Below, one piece after another: positions 26,700 through 33,946 of a stretch of 64,000 nt of DNA; positions within the stretch are counted from its first letter, which is position 1; each line of letters opens with the position of its first letter. This stretch comes from an uncultured Paracoccaceae bacterium (GTDB lineage Bacteria > Pseudomonadota > Alphaproteobacteria > Rhodobacterales > Rhodobacteraceae). Made by a program: the position numbers and the translations under genes. The DNA lies in assembly GCA_937146765.1 (NCBI GenBank), contig CAKZRP010000020.1, positions 1 through 64,000 on the forward strand, given 5' to 3'. The notes beneath the pieces are model-generated. The model was not told the origin of the DNA and did no database searches. It was given only the letters and a program-made list of their open reading frames with translations.

Positions 26700-26702
26700 C
26701 GC

Positions 26703-26972
26703 CTAAGCCCCCTCGGCCAAGAGCGCCTCGGCGCGAGGGGTGAGGCGGTAAAACAGCCTCTGCGAGCGCTCGCCCCGGTCCTCCACCTCGATCAAGGCGC
26801 TTTCGTCCGACAAGAGCGTGACCTCCCGCAGCACCAGCGCATGGGCAAGGCCAAAGAGACGCGCAAAACTGCGGCTGTCCCGCGCGATCCCCAGATGCGC
26901 GGCCGAGAGCATCCCCGCCGCCAAGGGCGTCAGTGGCAGGCGCGCACAGAGCCGTTCGACGATCTCGATCAT
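26703..26972 (-). CDS. Small hypothetical protein in the fdhD operon
   Basis: An 89-residue protein (MIEIVERLCARLPLTPLAAGM...) between the molybdo-oxidoreductase and fdhD. The arrangement of short helices plus the strand LIEVEDRGERSQRLFYRLT suggests a small winged-helix fold, but I do not recognise the family. It overlaps the upstream gene by 4 bp (ATGA), which supports translation. It may be an accessory or regulatory subunit of the oxidoreductase. Confidence 0.7.
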   Translation of the reverse strand: MIEIVERLCARLPLTPLAAGMLSAAHLGIARDSRSFARLFGLAHALVLREVTLLSDESALIEVEDRGERSQRLFYRLTPRAEALLAEGA

Positions 26973-29272
26973 GCCACGCCCCCGGCGGTGCGGAAGGTGA
27001 CGGGCACCGATTTCGACGCCGGCGTAAAGCTTTTGTCGCCAAAGACCTGATGCGGCACCAGCACGTTCAGCTCGGGGTAATAGCCCGCAACGCAGCCCTT
27101 TGGGATGTCATAGGCCACAAGGCGGAAGCCCTGCGCCACCCGCGCCACCCCGTCGTCATGGGTGCCGACCACATCCATCACCGCGCCCGGTTCCACCCCA
27201 AGGCTGGCGATATCCTCGGCATGCATAAAGACCACGTTGCGCTCGCCATAAACCCCGCGATAGCGGTCATCCATGCCGTAAACGGTGGTGTTATACTGAT
27301 CGTGCGAGCGGAAGGTCTGCAGCACGAATTGCCGCGCTTGCCCTTGTGCGACCTGCCATTCGGTCTGCTCGGGCAGGGGCAGGGCGGCAAAGGTCGCGCG
27401 GCTCGATGCGGTGTTCCATTCCCGATGCGAGGCCGCATTGCGCAGGCGGAAGCCGCGCGGTTTGCGCACCTCTGTGTTGAAGTCGCCAAAGATCGGCAGC
27501 ACCCGCGCGATCAGGTCGCGGATCTTGTCGTTGTCCTCGGCCAGTTCGTCCCAGTTGACCACCGCATTGCCAAGGGTCGCCTCAGCGATGCCGGCCACGA
27601 TCTGCACCTCGGATTTCAGCGTCTTGGCGGCGGGCGGGTTGATCCCGCCGGAGCCATGCACCATCGACATCGAATCCTCCACCGTCACGATCTGGCGCGT
27701 GCCTGCGGCGTTCTTGTCGATTTCGGTGCGCCCCAGACAGGGCAGGATATAGCTATGGGTGCCGGGCAGCAGGTGGCCGTGGTTCAGCTTGGTTGCGATA
27801 TTCACCGTCAGATCAAGGTTCTGCATCGCGGCGGCGATCAGCGCCGAATCCGGGGTGGCGCGGGCAAAGTTGCCTCCCAGCGCGATAAAGGCCTTGGCCT
27901 CGCCCGCCAGCATGGCGCCAATCGCTTGCAGCACGTTATGGCCGCGCGCGCGCGGCATCGGCACGCCCAATTCGCGCTCCATCGCATCCAATAGCGCCGC
28001 CGGGGCCTTTTCGTTGATGCCGACTGTGCGGTCGCCCTGCACATTGGAATGACCGCGCACCGGGCACAGACCCGCACCGGGGCGACCGATATTGCCGCGC
28101 AGGAACATGAAACTGGCGATCTCGCGAATGGTCGGCACCGAATGGCGATGCTGGGTCACGCCCATCGCCCATGTGGTGATGACGCGGTCGGCATCCATGT
28201 AGATCTGCGCCGCCTCGCGGATCTCTGCTTGGCTCAGGCCCGATTGATCCTCGATCTGCGCCCAAGGGGTCGCTTCGACCAAAGCGCGATAGGCCTCAAA
28301 CTCCGCCGTGTGATCGGCGAGAAAGGCATGGTCCAGCACCGCAGGCAGGCCCTGCGCCTGCGCGCTGGCTTCAGCCTCCAGCACCACCTTGGCCATGCCC
28401 CGGAACAGCGCCATATCGCCACCCAGACGCGGGCGGTAATAATCGGTCGAGGTCGCCTCGGAGCCGCCACGCAGCATCTCGAGCTTGTTTTGCGGGTCGG
28501 CAAAGCGGTGCAGGCCCTTTTCCTTCAGCGTGTTGAACACCACCACCCGCGCGCCGCGCTGGGTCGCCGCCCGCAGGTCAGCAAGCATCCGGGGGTGGTT
28601 GGTGCCGGGGTTCTGGCCGACGACAAAGATCGCATCGGCCTCTTCGAAATCCTCCAGTCGCACGGTGCCCTTGCCGATGCCGATGGCCTCGGTCAGGGCG
28701 ACACCGCTGGCCTCGTGGCACATGTTGGAGCAATCGGGAAAGTTGTTGGTGCCATAGAGCCGCACAAACATCTGGTAGAGAAAGGCCGCCTCGTTGCTGG
28801 CGCGCCCCGAGGTGTAGAACTCCGCCCGGTTGGGATCATCCAGCGCGTTGAGCTGCGCGGCGATGCCGACAAAGGCCTCGGGCCAGCTGACCTCGACATA
28901 GCGGTCGCTTTCGGCGTCATAGCGCATCGGGTGGGTCAGGCGGCCCTGCTTTTCCAGAGCGTAATCCGACCAGCCGCGCAGTTCGGTGACTGTGTGTTCT
29001 GCAAAGAACGCAGGTGTCACCCGGTCGCGGGTCGCCTCCCAGGCCACGGCCTTCACACCGTTTTCGCAGAACTCAAACGAGGAGCCATGCTCCGGGTCGC
29101 CCCAGGCACAGCCGGGGCAGTCAAAGCCGTCGGGCTGGTTTGCCTTCAGCATGGCCCTCGCGCCAGAAAGCGGCTTGCCGCTGCCCATCAGCTGACGTCC
29201 AACGCTTTTGAGCGCCCCCCAACCGCCAGCAGCGGCAACGGGTTCGGGGCAGTTTTCGGTTTTCTTGCGCAT
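26969..29272 (-). CDS. FdhF/YdeP family molybdopterin oxidoreductase
   Basis: A 767-residue bis-MGD enzyme of the FdhF/YdeP type. The N-terminus has CPGCAWGD, a reduced Fe-S motif, then NFPDCSNMCHEASGVAL with the Cys expected at molybdenum. Cofactor-binding segments: FVVGQNPGTNHPRMLADL, TWAMGVTQHRHS and FLRGNIGRPGAGLCPVRGHSNVQGDRT. The C-terminal molydopterin-binding domain ends in DKSFTPASKSVPVTF. It has no Tat signal and no partner subunits, so it is likely a soluble cytoplasmic enzyme, possibly formate-oxidising or an acid-stress-type relative. The ATG at 29272 (MRKKTENCPEP) was chosen; the longer frame covers the leader. Confidence 0.9.
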   Translation of the reverse strand: MRKKTENCPEPVAAAGGWGALKSVGRQLMGSGKPLSGARAMLKANQPDGFDCPGCAWGDPEHGSSFEFCENGVKAVAWEATRDRVTPAFFAEHTVTELRGWSDYALEKQGRLTHPMRYDAESDRYVEVSWPEAFVGIAAQLNALDDPNRAEFYTSGRASNEAAFLYQMFVRLYGTNNFPDCSNMCHEASGVALTEAIGIGKGTVRLEDFEEADAIFVVGQNPGTNHPRMLADLRAATQRGARVVVFNTLKEKGLHRFADPQNKLEMLRGGSEATSTDYYRPRLGGDMALFRGMAKVVLEAEASAQAQGLPAVLDHAFLADHTAEFEAYRALVEATPWAQIEDQSGLSQAEIREAAQIYMDADRVITTWAMGVTQHRHSVPTIREIASFMFLRGNIGRPGAGLCPVRGHSNVQGDRTVGINEKAPAALLDAMERELGVPMPRARGHNVLQAIGAMLAGEAKAFIALGGNFARATPDSALIAAAMQNLDLTVNIATKLNHGHLLPGTHSYILPCLGRTEIDKNAAGTRQIVTVEDSMSMVHGSGGINPPAAKTLKSEVQIVAGIAEATLGNAVVNWDELAEDNDKIRDLIARVLPIFGDFNTEVRKPRGFRLRNAASHREWNTASSRATFAALPLPEQTEWQVAQGQARQFVLQTFRSHDQYNTTVYGMDDRYRGVYGERNVVFMHAEDIASLGVEPGAVMDVVGTHDDGVARVAQGFRLVAYDIPKGCVAGYYPELNVLVPHQVFGDKSFTPASKSVPVTFRTAGGVA

Positions 29273-29634
29273 GGGCTTGGGCCTTTCACGGCAGGCTTTT
29301 GCAGGCAACGACAAGGGGTGCGCCCTCGGCAGTACAAAGGGCGTTCCCCGCCGAGGCGGGCGGAGCGGAGAGCAGTCAGGAGACCCGCGCGAAGGGGGAA
29401 GACTCACAGGCGGGTTTTGGTCTTCTCTTGGATGCTGCGTTGCGTCATTTCTGTCAACGCATTGAAAGCGCGATTGAATTCGCAATTTCTGAAGGGATGA
29501 TAAGCCCGGCTGATGATCGCGCTGAAACCGTCGCAAAGTGACGCAAGGTCGTCGCGATTGGCACGAAATGTCGCTGAATTGGCACTGCCTGTTTGTTAGG
29601 CTCTTTTCCAGAGCAGGAGCCACGGAGCGCGATC
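29273..29634. promoter_or_regulatory. Divergent intergenic region between molybdo-oxidoreductase and iorA
   Basis: No gene is seen in these 362 bp. The iorA side has a direct repeat ATTGGCAC at 29557-29564 and 29578-29585 (21 bp, two helical turns), close to TGGCAC of a sigma-54 -24 box, but no matching TTGC -12 follows at the right distance. The other half is GC-rich (29340-29400) and could hold a leader for the molybdo-oxidoreductase. Confidence 0.4.
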
Positions 29635-30093
29635 ATGAAGCTGACTGTCAATGGAACGCCTTACGAGGTCGATGTGGAGCCGGAGATGCCGCTCCTGTGG
29701 GTCTTGCGCGATGAGTTGGGCATCACGGGCGTGAAATACGGCTGCGGGGTTGCGGCCTGTGGTGCCTGCACGGTGCATGTGGACGGGGTGGCGCTGCGCT
29801 CCTGCCAGTTGGCGGTGGGTGATCTTGAGGGCGAGGTGACCACCATCGAAGGGCTGGGCACGCCCGAGGCGCTGCACGCGGTGCAGGCCGCTTGGGTGGC
29901 GCATCAGGTGGCGCAATGCGGCTACTGCCAGTCAGGGCAGATGATGCAGGCGGCGGCCCTGCTGGCGGAGGTGCCCGCGCCCACAGATGCGGAGATCGAC
30001 GAGGCGATGTCGGGCAACCTCTGCCGCTGTGGCACCTATCCCCGCATCCGCGCCGCGATCCATACGGCGGCCAACACCCTGATGGAGGGCTGA
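29635..30093 (+). CDS. (2Fe-2S)-binding subunit of an aldehyde/isoquinoline-type oxidoreductase
   Basis: A 152-residue small subunit of the xanthine oxidase family. It has a plant-type ferredoxin domain ([15 protein letters not shown] plus a downstream SC) and a second helical [2Fe-2S] domain (CGYCQSGQ...NLCRCGTY). The start [14 protein letters not shown] at 29635 follows an AGGAGCCACGGAG region. It matches the alpha subunit of isoquinoline 1-oxidoreductase and passes electrons from the Mo subunit encoded 3 bp downstream. Confidence 0.93.
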   Translation: MKLTVNGTPYEVDVEPEMPLLWVLRDELGITGVKYGCGVAACGACTVHVDGVALRSCQLAVGDLEGEVTTIEGLGTPEALHAVQAAWVAHQVAQCGYCQSGQMMQAAALLAEVPAPTDAEIDEAMSGNLCRCGTYPRIRAAIHTAANTLMEG

Positions 30094-30096
30094 GGG

Positions 30097-32349
30097 ATGA
30101 GCCGTGTTGGTAAGATCGCCCGCCGCAGCTTTTTGATCGGCTCCGCCGCCGTGGCCGGGGGCGTGGCCTTTGGTGTCTATCTCGCGAAAAAGCCGATCCC
30201 GAACCCGCTGCTGGAGGGGCTGAAAGAGGGCGAGGCGGCGCTGACCCCTTATGTGAAAATCACCCAAGAGGGCATTACCCTGATCACCCCGCGCGCGGAC
30301 AAGGGGCAGGGGGCCTTTTCCATCCAGGCCTATCTTCTGGCCGAGGAGCTGGACATCGACCCCGCCACCGCGACCCTCTCGCCCGGGCTGCCGGGGCAGG
30401 CCTATTTCAATGGTGCGGTGCTGGCCGAAGGCTCGCCCAAACCCGCCTATGACGAGGGGTTTGTGGCCGAGACCCTGCGCAGCTTCATGTCGGTTCCGGC
30501 CAAGATCTTCGCGGTGCAGCTCACCGGCGGCTCCTCAACCGTGCCGGATGGGTTTGATAAGCTGCGGCTGGCGGGGGCAGTGGCGCGCGAGACGCTGAAA
30601 GAGGCCGCCGCGCGCCGTCTTGGCCTGTCGCGTGCGGAGCTTAAAACCGAAGCGGGCCATGTGATCCTACCCGATGGCAGCCGCATCGCCTATACCGATC
30701 TTGCGGCGGAGGCGGCGCAGATTGACCCTATCGAGGATGTCCCCCTGCGCGATCCTTCGACCTGGCGCTATCTCGGAAAACCCGGTCTGCCGCGCCTCGA
30801 TATGCTGCGCAAATGCACCGGAACTGAGGTCTACGGCATCGACCTGACCTTTGACGACATGCTCTACGCCACCGTGCGCGCCAATCCGGCAATTGGCGCC
30901 GGGCTGGCGGGGTTTGACGCCACCGCGGCGGGCGACATGCGGGGGGTCGAACAGATCGTCGCGATCACCAGTGGCGTCGGGGTCATCGCCAACAACACCT
31001 GGCGCGCCTTTCAGGCCGCCGAGGCGCTGGAGATCGACTGGATCACGCCGGAGACCCCCGGCACTTCGGCCGAGATTTTCGCCACGCTGGAACAGGCATT
31101 GGGCAACCCGGACGCCTACGACCATTGCCAGCGCGACGAGGGCGATGTGGAGGCCGCCTTGGCGTCAGGTGAGGTGATCGAGGCCGCCTATCGCATCCCC
31201 TATCTCGCCCATGCCCCTTTGGAACCGATGAACGCGGTGGTGCGGATCGCCGACGGGCAGGTGGAGATCTGGACCGGCACCCAGATCCCGCTCTTTGTGC
31301 GCGACCGCGCTGCCCGGATCGCGGGTGTGGCCAAGGATCAGGTGCGGGTCTACGTGCAACCCATGGGCGGCAGCTTTGGTCATCGGCTGGAGATGACCCA
31401 TGTGGAACAGGCGGTGGAACTCGCCCTCGCGGTCCCCGGTCGGCACCTCAAACTGACCTGGAGCCGGGAGGAGGACATGACCCACGACTATCCCCGTCCC
31501 GCCTCGGTCGCGCGCGGGCGCGGTGGGGTGAGGGACGGGCAGGTCGCCGCCTTTGACCTATCCGTCAGCCAATCCGCCATGGCGCCGGAGTGGTTCGGGC
31601 GTCTGAGCGGTATGACCCTGCCCGGGCCGGATGCCAGCATCACCACCGGGTCCTGGGACCAACCCTTTGCCATTCCCGATTACCGCGTCACCGGCTATCG
31701 CGCGCCGACCATGGTGCCGGTCTCCTCATGGCGTTCGGTCGGGGCCTCGGGCAATGGGTTCTACCACGACTGTTTCCTCGACGAGCTGATCTTTGCTGCC
31801 GGGGCTGATCCTCTGGCGGAGCGTATCCGGCTTTGTCATCATGACCCCTCGCGCAAGGTACTGGAGGCGGTGGGCGAAATGTCCGGCTGGACGGGTCCAA
31901 GTTTGGGCGCTGGGCGCGGGCGCGGTGTCGCCTTCTGCATGTCCTTCGGGGTTCCTTGTGCGCAGGTGGTTGAAGTCACTGCCACTGACGAGGGCATCCG
32001 CATCGACCACGTCCATGTCGTGGTGGACGTGGGCCGGGTGCTCGACCCCTCAAACCTCGAGGCGCAGGTGATGGGCGGTGTGATCTTCGGCCTCGGCCAC
32101 GCGATGAACTGCGAGCTGACCTATGCCGACCACCGCCCCGAGCAGGAGAATTTCTACGATTACGAGGCGATGCGGCTCTATCAGGTGCCCAAGATCGACA
32201 TTCGCGCCTTGGAAAATTCCCCGCGTATTCGCGGCATTGGCGAACCCGCCGTGCCCCCCGCCGCGCCCGCCTTGGCCAATGCGATCTTTGCCGCCACCGG
32301 CCAGCGCATCCGGGAATTGCCGCTCAGCCGCCATGTGAGGTTTGTCTGA
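30097..32349 (+). CDS. Molybdopterin-binding subunit, isoquinoline 1-oxidoreductase (IorB) type
   Basis: A 750-residue Mo hydroxylase large subunit. A twin-arginine signal is visible (RRSFL at residues 9-13 followed by a hydrophobic stretch), so the complex is exported folded. Cofactor segments: QPMGGSFGHRLEMTHVEQ, SWRSVGASGNGFYHD and the catalytic Glu in RGIGEPAVPPAAPALANAIF. The FAD subunit is absent, as in IorAB-type enzymes, which pass electrons to cytochromes. Substrate (N-heterocycle or aldehyde) is unknown. No XdhC-type maturase follows in the window. Confidence 0.93.
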   Translation: MSRVGKIARRSFLIGSAAVAGGVAFGVYLAKKPIPNPLLEGLKEGEAALTPYVKITQEGITLITPRADKGQGAFSIQAYLLAEELDIDPATATLSPGLPGQAYFNGAVLAEGSPKPAYDEGFVAETLRSFMSVPAKIFAVQLTGGSSTVPDGFDKLRLAGAVARETLKEAAARRLGLSRAELKTEAGHVILPDGSRIAYTDLAAEAAQIDPIEDVPLRDPSTWRYLGKPGLPRLDMLRKCTGTEVYGIDLTFDDMLYATVRANPAIGAGLAGFDATAAGDMRGVEQIVAITSGVGVIANNTWRAFQAAEALEIDWITPETPGTSAEIFATLEQALGNPDAYDHCQRDEGDVEAALASGEVIEAAYRIPYLAHAPLEPMNAVVRIADGQVEIWTGTQIPLFVRDRAARIAGVAKDQVRVYVQPMGGSFGHRLEMTHVEQAVELALAVPGRHLKLTWSREEDMTHDYPRPASVARGRGGVRDGQVAAFDLSVSQSAMAPEWFGRLSGMTLPGPDASITTGSWDQPFAIPDYRVTGYRAPTMVPVSSWRSVGASGNGFYHDCFLDELIFAAGADPLAERIRLCHHDPSRKVLEAVGEMSGWTGPSLGAGRGRGVAFCMSFGVPCAQVVEVTATDEGIRIDHVHVVVDVGRVLDPSNLEAQVMGGVIFGLGHAMNCELTYADHRPEQENFYDYEAMRLYQVPKIDIRALENSPRIRGIGEPAVPPAAPALANAIFAATGQRIRELPLSRHVRFV

Positions 32350-32367
32350 CCGTCTCGACTTTCAGGA

Positions 32368-32392
32368 CCGGCCTGCGCAGACTGCAGGCCGG
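32368..32392 (+). terminator. Hairpin after the iorAB-like genes
   Basis: A 9-bp perfect stem CCGGCCTGC/GCAGGCCGG with a 7-nt loop lies 19 bp after the Mo-subunit stop. No T run follows, so it may only be a weak or factor-assisted terminator, and the ProC-like gene 20 bp downstream could be co-transcribed. Confidence 0.45.
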
Positions 32393-32411
32393 ACCGGGCG
32401 GGAGCGAGACC

Positions 32412-33197
32412 ATGGCAACAGAGACATTCGGCATCATCGGCGCAGGCATGTTGGGGCGCGCGATCCTGCAGGCGGTTCTGGCGGCGGGGGATGTGGCGGC
32501 ACCACCGCTCTGGGTCGCCAACCGGTCGGGTCAGCTGCCGGTCCCGGCGCCACAGGGCCTCAAGGTGGTGACCGAGGCCGCACGGCTGGCGGAGGCCTGC
32601 GACGTGGTGCTCCTCTGCGTGCCGCCAGCCGCGATGGAGATGTTGGCGGTGGATCTGCAGGACAAGCTGGTGATCTCGGTGATGGCAGGGGTCACCCTGG
32701 CGCGGATTGCCGAGCGGACCGGCGCCAGCCGCATCATCCGCGCGATGAGCAGCCCTGCGGCGGCGGAGGGGCTGGCCTATTCGCCCTGGGTCGCGACGGC
32801 GGCGACCTCGCAGGCCGACCGTGCCTTTGCCGCGCGCCTGTTCGGGGCCTGCGGCAGCAGCGACCAGATCCCCGACGAGACACAGCTGGATGTCTTCACC
32901 GCCCTGACCGGGCCGGTACCCGGTTTCGTCGCCTATTTCGCCGAGTTGATGGCTGCCTATGCCGAAGCGCAGGGCCTCTCGCCCGAGGTCTCGGACCGGG
33001 CGGTGCGCCAGCTTTTTCTCGGTGCGGGCCGGATGATGGCGCAGGGGGCGGCACCGCCCCGCGATCATGTGCAGGAGATGATCGACTATGCCGGCACCAC
33101 GGCCGCCGGGCTAGAGGTGCTGCGGCGCTCCGAGATCGGCCGACTGCTGGGTGAAGGTCTCGATGCGGCCGTTGCGCGCTGTCGCACGATCGGCTGA
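32412..33197 (+). CDS. ProC-like pyrroline-5-carboxylate reductase family protein
   Basis: A 261-residue protein with an N-terminal NAD(P) fold (GIIGAGMLGRAILQAVLAAG), the middle segment VISVMAGVTLARIAERTGASRIIRAM and a helical C-terminal dimer domain (VFTALTGPVPGFVAYFAELM). The usual ProC motif RxMPNTPA reads RAMSSPAAAEG, so it is divergent and may not be the biosynthetic proline enzyme. It is separated from the N-methylproline-demethylase-like gene only by its TetR regulator, which suggests a role in cyclic-imine or proline-derivative catabolism. Confidence 0.82.
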   Translation: MATETFGIIGAGMLGRAILQAVLAAGDVAAPPLWVANRSGQLPVPAPQGLKVVTEAARLAEACDVVLLCVPPAAMEMLAVDLQDKLVISVMAGVTLARIAERTGASRIIRAMSSPAAAEGLAYSPWVATAATSQADRAFAARLFGACGSSDQIPDETQLDVFTALTGPVPGFVAYFAELMAAYAEAQGLSPEVSDRAVRQLFLGAGRMMAQGAAPPRDHVQEMIDYAGTTAAGLEVLRRSEIGRLLGEGLDAAVARCRTIG

Positions 33198-33201
33198 CGT
33201 G

Positions 33202-33229
33202 CAGGTCAGGTCAGGTCAGGTCAGGTCAG
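33202..33229. repeat. Pentanucleotide tandem repeat (CAGGT)x5
   Basis: CAGGT is repeated five times and followed by CAG, between the convergent ProC-like and TetR genes. The repeat covers the TetR stop codon (TGA on the minus strand at 33221-33223). Copy number is likely to vary by slippage, but the stop is at the TetR-proximal end, so changes in number should not alter the protein. Confidence 0.9.
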
Positions 33230-33853
33230 CGGGTGGCGGGCCATAAAGGCGGCCACATCCTGGGGCGCGGGCGGCTGGCCCGAGAACATCTCGACGTAAT
33301 GCGGCACCCGGGCGAGACGGGCGACGGGGTCCTCCTCCACCTCCATCGAGATATAGCCGACCTGGGTGTATATCACTGTGAGGCTGCGCACATCCGCCTG
33401 CGCCGCGCTGTAGCCAAAGCGCAGGAACATGGCGCGCACGGCGGCGATGCGGGCGGCGTCCGCCGCATCCAGCCGCGCGGCCAGGGCCGCATCGTTGCGC
33501 GCCCAGTTGCGGATCGCCAGATCCAGCCGCGCATCAAACAGAGCCGGGTCGAGCCAGCAATCCATCAGGTTGAACAATGCTTGGGTGATATTTTTCGCGG
33601 GCGCCTCGCAGCGGGCCTGGATCTGGCCGGTATTGCGCGCCTCCCAGGTCTCCACCATGGCACCATGCAGGGCGGCGAGATCCTTGAAATACCAGTAAAA
33701 CCCGGTGCGGGTCTGATCCACCGCGCGGGCCAGCGGCATGATCTTCACCGCCTCGATCCCGTTGGAGACCAGCAAGTCGAGTGCCGCATCGAGCCAGAGC
33801 TCGCGCGAGCCGCGCGGGCGGGGGGTGTCAGGGGAGGAAGCGGCATCCGTCAT
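33221..33853 (-). CDS. TetR/AcrR family transcriptional regulator
   Basis: A 210-residue regulator with an N-terminal HTH (ALDLLVSNGIEAVKIMPLARAVDQTRTGFYWYFKDLAALHGAM) and a helical ligand domain. Start ATG at 33853; a GTG at 33862 is possible and would add three residues. It is divergent from the demethylase-like gene, with a paired palindrome (33873-33921) between them, so it probably represses itself and that gene. The inducer is likely the demethylase substrate or product. Confidence 0.9.
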   Translation of the reverse strand: MTDAASSPDTPRPRGSRELWLDAALDLLVSNGIEAVKIMPLARAVDQTRTGFYWYFKDLAALHGAMVETWEARNTGQIQARCEAPAKNITQALFNLMDCWLDPALFDARLDLAIRNWARNDAALAARLDAADAARIAAVRAMFLRFGYSAAQADVRSLTVIYTQVGYISMEVEEDPVARLARVPHYVEMFSGQPPAPQDVAAFMARHPLT

Positions 33854-33872
33854 GACCCGCACTCTAAAATAG

Positions 33873-33921
33873 TTGACACAGGTGTCAAGGTGGAGGCAGG
33901 CTTACTTTACACCTGTGTCAA
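33873..33921. promoter_or_regulatory. Paired TetR-type operators
   Basis: TTGACACAGGTGTCAA (33873-33888) is a perfect palindrome apart from the central AG. TTTACACCTGTGTCAA (33906-33921) is a second copy with one mismatch. Their centres are 33 bp apart, about three helical turns, so two dimers would sit on the same face. The first contains TTGACA. They fill the gap between the divergent TetR and demethylase-like genes. Confidence 0.8.
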
Positions 33922-33946
33922 GACACCGATTCCAGAAGGCAGCGCC

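Noticed and set aside
28049..29500. A 483-codon open frame antisense to the molybdo-oxidoreductase
   Set aside because: The opposite strand has all cofactor-binding motifs; this frame has none and extends over the divergent promoter region.
29557..29600. Sigma-54 promoter upstream of iorA
   Set aside because: TGGCAC is present twice, but no TTGC -12 element follows at the required spacing.
32412..33197. Standard proline-biosynthetic ProC
   Set aside because: The RxMPNTP motif is altered and the gene lies in a catabolic context, so no gene symbol was given.
33202..33229. CRISPR-like repeat
   Set aside because: The unit is 5 bp without spacers; a simple tandem repeat.
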